NCBI GenBank assembly: GCA_009746045.1
Contig: RPFO01000080.1
Location: 3,050,251 to 3,112,250, forward strand
Origin: Mesostigma viride
Lineage: Eukaryota; Streptophyta; Mesostigmatophyceae; Mesostigmatales; Mesostigmataceae
Direction: 5' to 3'
Length of the DNA stretch: 62,000 nucleotides
The position numbers were made by a program, and so were the translations under genes. Positions 48,701 through 58,628 of this stretch are shown piece after piece. A model generated the notes under the pieces. It saw only the letters and a program-made list of their open reading frames with translations. It made no database searches and had not been told where the DNA came from. How positions within the stretch are numbered: the first letter of the stretch is position 1; each line of letters opens with the position of its first letter.

Positions 48701-50733
48701 AAGTAATAAATAAATAAACAAAGCTGTATAGATTTATAATCATTGCCTTGCCTGCTTTTCGAGCGGTGCTTATCGCACCTCATATTCTCAGCATGCTATC
48801 CCAAAGAGTCAAGACCATAGTCTAAAGGAGAGAAGAGGAAGAGCAACCCGTGCCCAGATGGTTGCAAAGCATCGTGCCCTGATGTCCTTGACATTACAGA
48901 AGGCACGCACACTATCCTCACAAGAACTAAGTTTTCATCATCACGGTATTTTGTCCTGTTGTTGCTCTTTCATGCCGATGGTGCAGGAAGCACATCAACG
49001 GTACGAATTGGCACAACAGATCTGTGAGGAGGCTGCGTCCGATGCTCACTTTCTGCTCCCCGGGTTGGAGCCACGAGAGGCGCTGCCGCAGATGTATCAA
49101 GAAGCTTGTGAGAAGTTGGGGGCACTGGCAGCAGGGCTGAACACCGCCCGGACAGACGCCTACCGAGAAGTCGAGGTACGGGAGGAAGACCTGCGCACCC
49201 GGCGACCAAAGGACGGGCTCACGGAAAGACAACGACGCGCCGTCAATGAGGCGCGGCGCGATGGGCACGCGTACGGGACACTGCCAATGATTGCGGTGGT
49301 GGAGGACGCGGACGATGCAAGGCTTTTGTCATGGTGAGCATTTTGTACGCTTGGGGCATACAAACGCTATTTCTGACTCTTGTTGTCAGAAGGAAGCTCG
49401 TTAAGTCGTAATACATGTAGTCAGCTCCATCTTCCAGTCAGTTCTTCTTTCTGCATGCAAGTGCGTGCACACACCCATGCATACACACCCATGTGCGCAT
49501 GTGTGTGCAGCCATGCACACAATTATGCCACCCTGGCATCATCTCTTTGAGTAAGCGAGCCAGTGCCACAAGCATGGATGCTCGAGGGCACGGAAGCTAT
49601 GCCATTCACCTCACCCAGTATCTCCATCACGTGCGATGCCTAGAGGCCAAGGGTTCTTTGCGGTCCAGTTAGGCTTGCGTGCCCGATAATGCCCGACGCC
49701 ATCTGCCATCCTTGCTGCATCCCGAGTTCAACGGCAAGGGTGATCATGAATGAGTGGCCACGTTGCGCTGTCACTGCTGATGCTGCAGGTTGACGCGGGA
49801 CTACACCAAGGCCGTCCTGCTCACGGCGGGTGCTTCCGCAGCTGTGCGGCAGCGGCTCAAGGTTCTGGGCCTCAACGTCATCGCCACAGGCAGAGTCACA
49901 GCCCCTGACTTTGATGACCTTCCACGTGCACTGTCCCAAGCTCCAGGTGAGATGGGGAGAACACATGTGCAAATTGGTATAGTAGCAAGTGCTCATGGTT
50001 TTTAAAGGCCCCAAGCGTTCTGATGTATGAGGGCCCCCCCTGTTGCCGTTGTTATTGCCAGCATGCTTGCTTTCGTCCTTGTCCTTGCCGGCCTTGATCG
50101 GCAACGGCATTGTTCTGTCTGCAACTTTCGCACCATGACACCTGTTCATCAGTGCTTTGGGGGCTTCCACCTTCCCTCAAGCTTTCCTCCGGTGACCCTT
50201 CACCACCAACAACAGCGGCAACATGCATTACTTCCCTGGCACAGCCGTGCAGCACTACACTGCCAGCCGTACCGTTCTAATGTCTCCAGAATGTCACGAC
50301 ATCCGTGTCACATTCATCCTGCCTTGTCTACCGTTTATGTCTCCATCGCTTGTCAGCAAATCCGTTATCAATGTGCGTGGCAGCGGCAGCTGTTGTAGCC
50401 ATCGAGGATGCGAGAGATCTGGCATCCATCTTCAGGACACCATGAAGCTGCCGCCGCCACCACCATCGCCGCCGCAACCACCACTGCCGCCGCTGCCGCC
50501 GCCACCACCACCACCACCACCACCACCACCACCACCACCACCACCACCACCACCACCACCACCACCACCACCACCACCACCACCACCACCACCACCACCA
50601 CCACCACCACCACCACCACCACCACCACCACCACCACCACCACCACCACCACCACCACCACCACCACCACCACCACCACCACCACCACCACCACCACCAC
50701 CACCACCACCACCACCACCACCACCCCCGCCGC

Positions 50734-50776
<43 letters not shown>

Positions 50777-52396
50777 ACCACAACCACCACAACCACAGCC
50801 ACAGCCACCACCACAACCACAACCACAACCACAACCACAACCACAACTACAACCACAACCACCACTACCACGGTCACCAGCACCGCAACCAGCATTAGCA
50901 GCACCAGCAGAAGCGAGATGGGCGTTGGAGTGGCAGGGGCATTCAGCATCCATGGATGGCATGGACAACTTTTCATGCTCCATTTGCCGTGAGATGCATG
51001 TGCTGCCATTGTTTCTATGCCTCAGGTGGAAATCGCCGAAATTTGGCTTGTAACGTTCTGTGCATGGAAGGGCATTTCCTGTCACGTTCTCGTTTGCACG
51101 TAAACGTCAAAAAAACATGCGGACAGGCAACCCTCGCCCGGCGGCCTCACTCTTGGAGCTCAAGAAGGAGTTATTTCAAGGTGACCCAGAGACGGCAGAG
51201 CACATCATGGGCATCATCCAAACGCTCATCGGCAACGTCCTCGTCCTAGATCGGGCCGAAGATGCTGAGCGGCTGGCTGAAGAGCTTTGGGGCATGGCGG
51301 GCCAAGGCTACGACCGCCCAGTGCTTCCCCCAATCATCAGCCGTGACGGAGGGTACCTGCGAGATAGCAACGGCATGGAGTGGTCAGCTGCTACCCTGCA
51401 GGCCCAGCTGAGGCGCCGCCCAGCGCATGTCTTCGGTCCCCCGACACGGGAAAACTGCCGCGGGCTCGTGTACGTTGGGTAACTAAAGCACGCGTGTGAC
51501 CTGGCACTATGTGCTTGATCCGCCGTAAGTCGTGTTGTGTGTGCTCAACTTAGCAAGCAGGAAAGGGAGGGAGGAGACATGGCATGCTCACAAAGATCCT
51601 GACTGTGAAACCTGACTGTGCTCTGAACATGGTCACAAAGCTCGAAGATTGTTCCATGAGTTTGTTGATCTCTAGCTCTCATAAGCAAGGGCGTCCTCCC
51701 GATTATGACGCTGAAAATGTTTTGATGAGAAGTTGCTTGTTCATCTATGCTCATATTCGCTGTGACAACCTGAGCAAGCTGGTATGCACCGCTGTATAGC
51801 ATTCATGATACACTAGACATGCTTCAAGTGAGCTGACTTGGCCCATGTGGGCCCCAGGGTGGGCTGGGTGAATGCTATGGTAGGCTTGCCTCCTGTCTTG
51901 GAAGCATGTGTTTGTTTGCCACGCACCCACCCACCCCAGCAACCAAAGGGGGGTATAGGGGCAGGGCATGGCCAGCTCTATGACCTAGCGTGTTTTTCCT
52001 ATCGCACAGCTGGCCTCGGCCAGCCAGTTGGTTAGTCAGTGATGTCTGATGTTTTTTTTATTATTTTTTAACATGGAGGGATGAAAAATCTTCTGACTTT
52101 TGCTTGCCTGCCGTTTTGCCTATCGGCACTAAAATGACACTTATGTCCACCTGAACACCACAAACCTTTGCAGGAAGCTTGACCAGATTATCGCAAGTGC
52201 TCCTGAGATCTTGGACAATCTCGACCGTTGCAATGTTGAGTTGGCAGAGGCGGACCAGCAGTTGCAAGACGTTCAACCTGGAAATCAATACCAGAATGCA
52301 GTAGATGAGGAAGCATATCGGCTGCAAGCGCTTGAGTCGGAACGCATCGAATTGTTGAGGCAGCAGCAACATGCGGAGGCCCGTCTTGGACTTTAA
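26640..52396 (+). CDS. SMCHD1/GMI1-like chromatin protein (SAP-like motifs, GHKL ATPase, SMC hinge), multi-exon
   Basis: Exons by GT-AG sites and codon phase: 26640-27777, 30541-30671, 31311-31449, 32814-33034, 33546-33802, 34375-34711, 35311-35432, 36344-36590, 37532-37941, 38512-38722, 39590-39872, 40192-40638, 41542-42636, 43331-44523, 45304-45432, 46026-46299, a short uncertain exon near 47364-47407, 47893-48110, 48294-48669, 48987-49333, 49789-49946, 51127-51478, 52174-52396 (stop TAA). Phases join without a break, giving about 2,780 residues; human SMCHD1 has about 2,005. Order: two SAP-like motifs (residues about 41-72 and 327-360), GHKL ATPase (about 380-545), a transducer-like region with GRLMPYEF, beta-sandwich segments with repeated GxYR(I/V) motifs, an SMC-type hinge (about 2,495-2,705) and a short helix. 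Family members dimerise through the hinge and act in silencing (SMCHD1, DMS3) or repair (GMI1). The ATG has G at -3 and +4. Least certain are the link from exon 1 to exon 2, the donor of exon 2 (GTTCGG, or GTACTT 18 bases later) and the short exon. Confidence 0.8.
28862..29073. repeat. 53-bp minisatellite, four copies, in intron 1
   Basis: Units start at 28862, 28914, 28967 and 29020 and share CATCCCACCCTCACTTTCAA and GTGTAGCAGTGGGTGG. Copies differ at only a few bases. The array lies inside the 2.8-kb first intron of the SMCHD1-like gene. Confidence 0.9.
30103..30201. repeat. 33-bp tandem repeat, three copies, in intron 1
   Basis: The unit contains CACGCAGCGAGGGATGG and CCCCACGGGGACCAG. Its length is a multiple of three, so it keeps frames open, but no splice sites fit it as an exon; I read it as intronic. 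Confidence 0.85.
30541..33034 (+). other. GHKL-type ATPase module of the SMCHD1-like gene (three exons)
   Basis: Three exons (30541-30671, 31311-31449, 32814-33034) carry the GHKL ATPase signatures in order. The N-box position reads AELVGDAFQA (residues about 392-401), the DxGxG position reads IFNNGVGMD (about 437-445), and the glycine/lysine loop reads GGIGSRDAGLYLG (about 511-523). These line up with ELIDNSLSA, IFDDGKGM and GVGGK-type motifs of SMCHD1 and MORC proteins. Three key positions differ: the Mg-binding Asn is Asp, the adenine-contacting Asp is Asn, and the Lys is Arg. The catalytic Glu (about 393) is kept. The fold is very likely present; activity is open. The next exon (33546-33802) continues with a region like the transducer of this family and runs into CREL...MYFF at 34375. 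Confidence 0.72.
31954..32210. mobile_element. MITE-like element in intron of the SMCHD1-like gene (copy 1)
   Basis: The ends are inverted repeats: GGTGGCCATATACGGATGGC at the left and its relative, in reverse complement, at the right (GGTGGCCACGTATAGATGCC). The interior shares TTTCTTAGCGA and CGCCATGTGGCAGCAGGG with two other copies. TTTTA occurs just outside both ends and may be the target duplication. It has no coding capacity, as expected for a non-autonomous DNA transposon. Confidence 0.7.
37065..37316 (+). mobile_element. Short retroelement 3' end in an intron of the SMCHD1-like gene
   Basis: TGCTCCGTGACTCCCAACGG with hairpin CTCCCAACGGGAG (37282-37294) is followed by TTTAATTAATAAATAA. 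It matches the ending at 58558-58628. The 5' limit is a guess; only the 3' 50 bases are clearly shared. Confidence 0.45.
38830..39052. repeat. 28-bp minisatellite, eight copies, in the intron after 38722
   Basis: The unit reads about GTTGCAGGCCAGTTTTGGGT plus eight variable bases. It contains repeated CAG and GT dinucleotides but no exon-like frame. Confidence 0.9.
39261..39476. repeat. 54-bp minisatellite, four copies, in the intron before 39590
   Basis: Units begin at 39261, 39315, 39369 and 39423 with GGTCCTCCTCCGTATGCATT and are nearly identical. The period is a multiple of three, which produces a repetitive open frame that is not coding. Confidence 0.92.
41172..49921 (+). repeat. Right arm of the large inverted duplication
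   Basis: This arm lies inside the intact SMCHD1-like gene, from intron 13 (40639-41541) through the exon starting at 49789 and further. The shared sequence begins at GGTGCGTACTGACCCC; upstream of it the two arms are unrelated. Coding exons are mostly 94-99 percent alike at the protein level by eye. The exon 46026-46299 differs at about 16 of 91 residues from its left-arm partner. Confidence 0.9.
46991..47286. mobile_element. MITE-like element, right-arm copy
   Basis: Starts TGCCGTGGTGGCCATGTACA and ends TATGGCCACTACGGCA. It sits in the intron before the short uncertain exon of the SMCHD1-like gene and is the allele-like partner of the copy at 2618-2915. Confidence 0.72.
48987..51478 (+). other. 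SMC-type hinge module of the SMCHD1-like gene (three exons)
   Basis: Exons 48987-49333, 49789-49946 and 51127-51478 encode the hinge. The first ends in a linker with acidic residues and LLSW. The second continues LTRDYTKAVLLTAGASAAV, matching the first hinge half. The third begins GNPRPAASLLEL and holds IGNVLVLDRAEDA, IISRDGGYLR and GPPTRENCRGLV. These match the TGNPVFARDLL, GDTIILDNLDAA, LLTRDGDRIRSNG and FGAPVPKQC stretches of the human SMCHD1 hinge in order and spacing. The hinge in this family mediates dimer formation and nucleic-acid binding. The 1.2-kb intron between its two halves holds a long CCA array (50490-50880). Confidence 0.8.
50490..50880. repeat. CCA/CCG/CAA trinucleotide array inside the hinge intron
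   Basis: About 230 bases of pure CCA (50495-50725) are followed by CCG (to about 50770) and interrupted CAA/CCA units. It lies in the intron 49947-51126, which splits the two hinge halves. All frames stay open on both strands, giving Pro, Thr, His or Gly, Val, Trp runs that are artefacts. Confidence 0.95.
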
Positions 52397-52919
52397 TAGG
52401 TGCTGGCTGCGCCTATGGAGCCTGCAGACATGGACACGCGAGAACGGATCAGACTAAGAACACCAGAACTGACCATGATATACTGAACAGAATTTCCCTG
52501 AAAGCCCTTGATATGGCGTCAGACAAATGTTTGTGCACACAACAGGCAGGTGTCTCACGCACCAATTGATTCAGTGACTAGAGTAGGCTTCCACGCATGG
52601 AGTTCTGCACATGAATTTTTGCTCCGTGTCCCGTCAACGGGCACGAACATTGGCAAGAGTGCATATGATCATATGTACTGGTCATGGTGCCCATCAAGTG
52701 CACAGCAAACATGAAAACATGCACAACTTGACCGGCTTAGCTTGGCAGAATAATTTAGCTAGTTTTGTTAATGACGCGACATTACGTCACACAGCCTCAG
52801 TGCTTGGTCGCCTCAGTTGATTGTAGTGGTTGTATGATCAAAGAGACAACCAGCGCAGGCCAGAAATCGTAGTGGTTGTATGATGTTTACTGGAATCGCG
52901 CCACCTGCCATGCAGCTCT
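52397..52919. other. 3' flank of the SMCHD1-like gene
   Basis: About 500 bases with no recognised gene or repeat. It should hold the 3' untranslated region. The TGTAA polyadenylation signal common in green algae was not seen close to the stop. Confidence 0.4.
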
Positions 52920-52955
52920 TAATTAATTAATTAATTAATTAATTAATTAATTAAT
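52920..52955. repeat. (TTAA)n array before the LINE
   Basis: Nine TTAA units. The sequence that follows (AGACACGTGACTGCG) resembles the sequence after another TTAA array at 59746-59763 (AGACAGTGACTGCG), so both may mark the junction of similar elements. Confidence 0.85.
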
Positions 52956-55900
52956 AGACACGTGACTGCGACGCACAGACCCGTCGAAACGATCCGGCAT
53001 CCCCTGTGGGTGCAATAAAGATTCGACATAGCAAAAGCATAGCAGGTACGTGACTCCAGCAAGAAGACTCCATGCGTTGACAAGCATTGACCCCAATCGC
53101 CACCCTCCCCCCCCCCCCCCCCCCACCTCCACCCCCACCTCCAGCACTACCCGTCTCCACCCCCACCTCCACCCCCACCGGCCCCCTGCTAATAGGGCAA
53201 CGGCCCATTCTTGGTATCGCAAGCTTTAATGTGCGCACCCTCCCTGCAGATCCTTCTACGAGCGGCGGCACCCCAGCACGCCATCGCGTCGACGAGCTGA
53301 TCGCCTTATGCGCCGACAACAAGATCGCTGTCCTCGGGGTCCAGGAGCACCGACGCACCGTCGACCCCCAGCAAGGGGTCAACGGTCTTCAGGTCGATGA
53401 CCTTCGTGCGGGCTGGCGGTTCCACTACGGTGGAGGCGACTCGCCGGGTCAAGGTGGTGTGGGCCTCTTGTGCTCACCGGCAGCATCAGCGCACCTCCAG
53501 TCCATCGTGTTGCGATCCCCGCGTGTGCTAACTATGGCCACTTTTTCGGCCACTGAGGGCCATTCACACCACACGCTAACCGTTATTGTAGTGGGATATG
53601 CACCACATGCGGGTCGAGCTCAGGCGGAACGCGAGGCCTTCTTCTGCGCCCTCAAGGAGGAGGAGGCCAACATCCCAGCTCGGCACTTCCTGGTTATGCT
53701 GCTCGACGCCAACGCCACGCTGCCAGTTGGCACTGGGGGCGCTCAGTACTCCCCGGCACCCAACACGACAGCCAACGGCCTAACACGGCTTTATTTGCGA
53801 ATCTGCAGGCAGAATCTGCGCTGGTTGCATGCAATGCTTCTTTCGCACGCCCCGCTGAGCAGCTTGCCACCTTTTTTGGGCCGTCGGATCGGGTGGTGTG
53901 CCTTGACTATATCTGCGTACGCCGGGCTCAGCGCCCCTCAGTTGTCGATGCTCGCGTGCTGCAAGATTCTGTCAGCATGGTGGAATCTGATCACCGCCTC
54001 GTGCTCGCTCGCATCAGATTGCGGTTTCCTGGTGTGAAACCGTGGCGACAACTGGCGCCTCAGCCAGATCTCAAGGTGCTCCGGATTGTACTGAAGGATG
54101 CCGACAAGATGTCAGCAGAAGAGCAGGCCGCTATGTCGCACCGGGACGACTTCCTGGCAGTCTTCGACGCCAGGGGCAGCCGCCAGCAGTTACACGCCAT
54201 TCCGCCGCCGGGTGATATTTCAGTGATCCTTCGCGGTATCGCTGCCAAGTACCGCCTGGCTGCCCGCACCCTCCCCTCCTTGCCTCTGCGCCGCCAGCTT
54301 GCTGTCCACCGTCACGCACCGACATTGGTCGCCGCTAGGCAGATGCTTCGCCGCAACCGGGACCCGACCGCCAAACCGGGGCTGCAAGCAGCTCTACGGC
54401 CGGCCGTCTACGAGCAGGCTGAGAAGGCAGACGCTCAGCAGATGGTCAAGGACCTGCTGCGCAGCTGCCAGCAGAAGCACGACGGCAAGGGGGCCCGGCT
54501 TGGTTCTGGTACAAGCGCCTCGGGCACCCGGACGGCCTCGGCCGGCCCCACCGCCACGACGTCCCTGGCGCCCCAGCCAAGCGGCTTCGTACCTGGCCGG
54601 GCTGCGGCCACGGCTGAGGTCGTCGGCACAGCCGCGTCGCCCCCGCCCCTGCTCCCAGCCGCCGCCGCCCGCCAGCGGGCCGCCGTGGTAGGCGGCATCG
54701 CCGGGCCCCCAGCCCCGCCCAGGTCAGCGGCGGACTACCTAGTCCCCCCGCTGATCGGCCCGCTTGGCGACCCGTCAGACATGCCTCCAGTTCACCTCTC
54801 GCGAGGTCACGGAGGCAGTCCAGCGTTTGCGTTACGATGCTGCCACCGGCTCCGACGAGATTCCAGCCGCAGTGAAACTTGGCGCAGCCGAATTCGAGGA
54901 CACTGGTGTTATGCTGCTCTTCCGGGATATTTGCAACCGCCTTCTGCTGTCGTCGCAACTGCCTCCAGCGGCCTGGCAACACAGTTTTCGCACGATGCTG
55001 TACAAGAAGAAGGGGTCGCCAGCCCGGACCCCGGCTGAACTACAGAGGGGTGTGCATCCAAAGTGCCCCCCTCAAGCTTCTCATGCGGCTCATCCTGAAC
55101 CGCCTGCGCACGGCCCTGGATGGTCACCTCAGCGAGACGCAGCGCACGGCTTCCGTTCAGGTCGCAACACAGTACAGGCGCTCATCGCTACTCGTCGACT
55201 TGTGGAGGAACTGCAGCGCCTTCAGCCTGGTGAGTCCCCTCTGCACCTTGTGCTGCTGGACTTCACCAAAGCCTTCGATTCGGTTTTCTGGCCTGCGCTT
55301 TGGGACTGATCCTCGAGCTGTTCCGGATCCCCCGCCCCCTTATTGCTGTCATCCGCAACCTGTATGAAGGGTCCACCACTTCGGTGCGCACTTCCTACGG
55401 GACCACGCCACCACTGCCCTTTACAGAAGGGTGTGTGGCAGGGCTGCGTGCTATCGCCTTGACCTGTTCATTAAATTGTGGTTGAATACGTAATGATTCA
55501 GGCGCGCAAGCGATTTGCCCGCATCGTGGGTAGGGAACCAGGGGTGCAGGTTGCCAACCATTTCTGGCATGGCGGGGCGGACACGGAGATTCGGCTGGCG
55601 GACATCATCTATGCAGACGACACCACCCTCTTTGAGGACACCGGGCACGTGCAGACGTGGCTTGACTGTCTGGCTATCGAGGCCCGTGCAGTGGGTCTTG
55701 AGGTCAGCAAGAAGACAGAGGCTCTGGCAATTGGGCTCACCCACGCACCGCCACCCCTCTATCTCCTTGACGGCTCTCGGGTCCTGTACCGGGACCGTGT
55801 CAAGCTGCTGGGCAGCCTGCTTCCCAGCTGCGAGGCTGATGTGGACCACCGCATCTCCCTTGCCTGGCACGCGTTACGCCAATACCAGGCCCTGTGGCAA

Positions 55901-56415
55901 AAGCCCCTGGGCAAGATCGAGAAACAGGACCTGTTCAAGGTCCTCGTCCTTCCTGTTCTTACGTACGGGGCCGACGGACTACGTGGACCCTCACCGCCGC
56001 GACCTGGCCCGCAAGCTAGACGGCGCGGTCACCAACATGCTGCGTTCCATTTTCAGAGTAGGATATGCTGCTCATGTCCGCAATGAGGACCTGTACCTTG
56101 GCATGCCATATATCTCCAGCACCATTAGGCAGCGGCGCCAGCTGCAGCTAGTACTGAGGGCACCTAGCTTGCACCAACCAGGTAGACACCTCACGTGGCC
56201 TCCGGCTGCGGGACTGCGCCCAGCTCAGCCTGGCCGGCACCTCCTGACGTGGGCCGGGCCCTGTGACCCTAGACGCCGCAAGGCCCGCACCTTCAAAGAG
56301 CAGCTAATAGAGGACATGGGGGGCCTAGGCCTCTCCGTGATTTGGAAAAAGATTATGGACAAGGCCAAGTGGGACTGAAGGCTGGGCCACGAGCCACGAG
56401 CCACGAGCCACGAGG
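52956..56415 (+). mobile_element. Decayed non-LTR retrotransposon (LINE) ORF2: APE endonuclease and reverse transcriptase
   Basis: An endonuclease of the exonuclease-endonuclease-phosphatase fold starts near 53209 (LGIASFNVRTL), continues with VLGVQEHRR and LVMLLDANAT, and ends with VCLDYICVRR and ESDHRLV near 53990, after a frameshift at about 53789. Reverse transcriptase follows from about 54790: GSDEIPAAVKL, then GFRSGRNTVQA and LDFTKAFDSVFW (motif A), with YADD near 55610 (motif C). At least four frame changes and a stop near 55309 break it, so it cannot make a full protein. It may end at the CCACGAG repeats (56385-56415). The genus of LINE cannot be fixed from this reading. Confidence 0.85.
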
Positions 56416-56544
56416 TAGCCATGGCTGACGGCGGAGCTCATAACTTTCACGTTTGAGCCCCAAATTCAGCTGTGAATATCACTATCGCTTCGTCTCTCTA
56501 AGACGCACATGCTGATATAATTTTCCGAATCTAACACGCAATAT

Positions 56545-57891
56545 ATGACGAGCAAACGTCCTTTGACGCAACGCAGTTTGGCGGATGCGCTCGCCCATGA
56601 AAATGCGGCAGCTGCGGCTGCAGCTTCGCCATCAGGTCCGGTAGACAGCGGTGACACTAGTCGTGCACTGGTGGCCACCCAGCAACCTCCCGGGCTTAAT
56701 GCCTCGCCATCGGCATCGCCTGACCCGAAACGCACCCGCCCAGCCGACAAAACAGGATGGTCCCGCCCCTCGGAACCGCGCTTTCGGCCCCACCCTTTCA
56801 AGGTCGATGATCACGACTGGAACAACCTGTCTCCTTACGATGCTATGGACTGCATCTTCTACGGGGACTACGCCTCGCTTTACGACCTGTGCCTCCATCT
56901 TTACGACCAAGGTCGCCTCATCGGCAGCAACGGCTGCCGCTGGCAAACCCACGGCGCCCTGCTTGGCTGCCCCCGCCCCCAGCTCCAGCACACCATCCTC
57001 AACTCCCTTCTCGAGCGCTCTGACGACGAGATCTGGGCTCCATCCATCTCCGCCCCCACCCTCCGTTCCATCCTCACGGAAGCCTTTCAGCAGCACGTGA
57101 CCCCCCTTGCTGCTGACGTCGCAGCAATGGGTGGCACGCTGGCTGCTGAACTTCCTCACATTTCCGCCGCTGCCGCCTCCACCTCCACTGCCATTTCCGC
57201 CTCCACTGCCGACATCAAAGCCCAGCTCCTCGACCTCGACCAACGCCTTCAAGCCACCGCCAACGCCCTTGAGAGCTTGCATGACACCGCCGGCCTCACC
57301 GCCCAGGCGGTGAAGGACATCGCCGCCCAGCCGGCGTCTGCTGGCCCGGCCGGCGATGCTCCCTCCACCTGGGCGGACTTGCTTAAGCAGCACACCACCT
57401 CCACCACCTCCACCATCTCGGCACAACTCAAGCAACAAGCCCTCGACCTTCGCGAGGAAACCGACATCGCCCGGCGCAGCCACAATGTCATCGTCAAGCA
57501 CTTCGACCAGCCGGCAGGTGAGACCTCCACGACCCTTCTTGAGGCATTTAAGCGCGACATTCTTGCCCCCATGCTACTCACTGGTGAGCTGGACATGTCG
57601 GCTGTCCGCCTCCCCCGCGCGCGGGGGAAGGCTGGCCCGGCACCCGTGCTCCTCACCTTTAAGTACATGGCGGACAAGCTGTCGTTCCTCAAATGCCGCA
57701 AGAAGCTCTCGAGGACTCGCTTCACGCTGGACGACGACTTGACCCTGGCCCAGCAACAGCGGCGACGCGAGCTATGGCCGGCCTACCTTCAGCTCCGGCA
57801 CAGCGCAGGGGGGAAGCCGGTATACTGGAGGGGGGCGGTCATCCACGTTGACCACAAGCCCTGGCAGCCCCCTCCTGCCACCCCAGACTAG
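56545..57891 (+). CDS. Intact LINE ORF1-type protein (448 aa), stand-alone
   Basis: The frame begins ATGACGAGCAAACG and is open to TAG at 57889-57891. The first 100 residues are rich in Ala and Pro. A long helical, Ala- and Thr-rich part spans about 190-260. The C-terminal part (about 312-440) is a typical LINE ORF1 RNA-binding region: SHNVIVKHFDQP, VRLPRARGKAGPAPVLLTF, LKCRKKLSRTRFTLDDDLT, QQQRRRELWP and a final YWRGAVIHVDHKPW. ORF1 proteins bind the element RNA and form the ribonucleoprotein. It lies downstream of a broken ORF2 in the same direction and has no ORF2 of its own, so it is either a half-LINE or the 5' part of a second, 3'-deleted element. Start choice follows the first ATG after stops. 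Confidence 0.8.
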   Translation: MTSKRPLTQRSLADALAHENAAAAAAASPSGPVDSGDTSRALVATQQPPGLNASPSASPDPKRTRPADKTGWSRPSEPRFRPHPFKVDDHDWNNLSPYDAMDCIFYGDYASLYDLCLHLYDQGRLIGSNGCRWQTHGALLGCPRPQLQHTILNSLLERSDDEIWAPSISAPTLRSILTEAFQQHVTPLAADVAAMGGTLAAELPHISAAAASTSTAISASTADIKAQLLDLDQRLQATANALESLHDTAGLTAQAVKDIAAQPASAGPAGDAPSTWADLLKQHTTSTTSTISAQLKQQALDLREETDIARRSHNVIVKHFDQPAGETSTTLLEAFKRDILAPMLLTGELDMSAVRLPRARGKAGPAPVLLTFKYMADKLSFLKCRKKLSRTRFTLDDDLTLAQQQRRRELWPAYLQLRHSAGGKPVYWRGAVIHVDHKPWQPPPATPD

Positions 57892-58333
57892 GGAATTCAT
57901 ACCAGTAGTGTAGATTAGTCAGGCTTAGCCTAGCATGTGGCCCACGCGCATGTGCGCCCATAATGGCCCCCATGGATGTTGTCTACAGGATTTAGCCAAG
58001 CCCTGCCTATAACGGGACCCCCATGGATGTTGCATTAAGAATTTCGCCATTCTATGCCATGCAGAGAGATGCTCTCTGTAGAGAAGCCATGTCCTAGCTC
58101 TTGTATAGCCATGATGATCTTCCCCACCTATGACAGGCTCCCCTTCGCTGGGTGTTGCCTGAAACTCTGGGTGGTGCAGGTGCCCTAGTGCACCTAGAGC
58201 AAGTGTTGTTTACATTCCCACCCTTGCAGGAAGTAGCTTAGAATGTATGATAGGCCATATGCCCCTTCTCTGGGCTATGTGCTACATATACTCCCAACGG
58301 AGTTATGTTACAATTCAATTCAATTCAATTCAA
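56545..58333 (+). mobile_element. Putative half-LINE: ORF1 plus 3' region with hairpin and CAATT tail
   Basis: After ORF1, about 400 bases lead to CTCCCAACGGAG (58291-58302), a short hairpin, then four to five CAATT units (58312-58333). The hairpin-plus-simple-repeat ending recurs at 37282-37316 and 58567-58628, which suggests a shared 3' end. No ORF2 is present between ORF1 and this tail. Confidence 0.55.
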
Positions 58334-58556
58334 GTGGGCCCAGGTCATATAGAGGACAACGAGCCCCCCCCCGTGGGGCAGCGCCCGCGTGACATGCCGA
58401 AACATACGGGAAGCACGCCAGACAGGTCCCGGCCCTACTAGGGTATTCATGTGGCTTGAGTTGATAGATATAGAATAGATGTAGATAGCTGTCAGTACAT
58501 AGATTAGACCGGTAGGACTGTTTGCACCCATCCATCCATCCATCCATCGGGGTTAA

Positions 58557-58628
58557 TGCTCCGTGACTCCCCAACGGGGGCACGAGTCTAATTAATTAAT
58601 TAATTAATTAATTAATCAATTAATTAAT
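58557..58628 (+). mobile_element. Retroelement 3' end with hairpin and TTAA tail
   Basis: TGCTCCGTGACTCCCCAACG with hairpin CTCCCCAACGGGGG (58567-58580), then about ten TTAA-type units (58589-58628). It shares the hairpin and the preceding TGCTCCGTGACTCC with the copy at 37282. Confidence 0.5.

Noticed and set aside
50223-51085. Poly-Pro, poly-Thr and poly-Gly frames
   Set aside because: CCA repeat inside an intron of the SMCHD1-like gene; the flanking exons join across it in phase.
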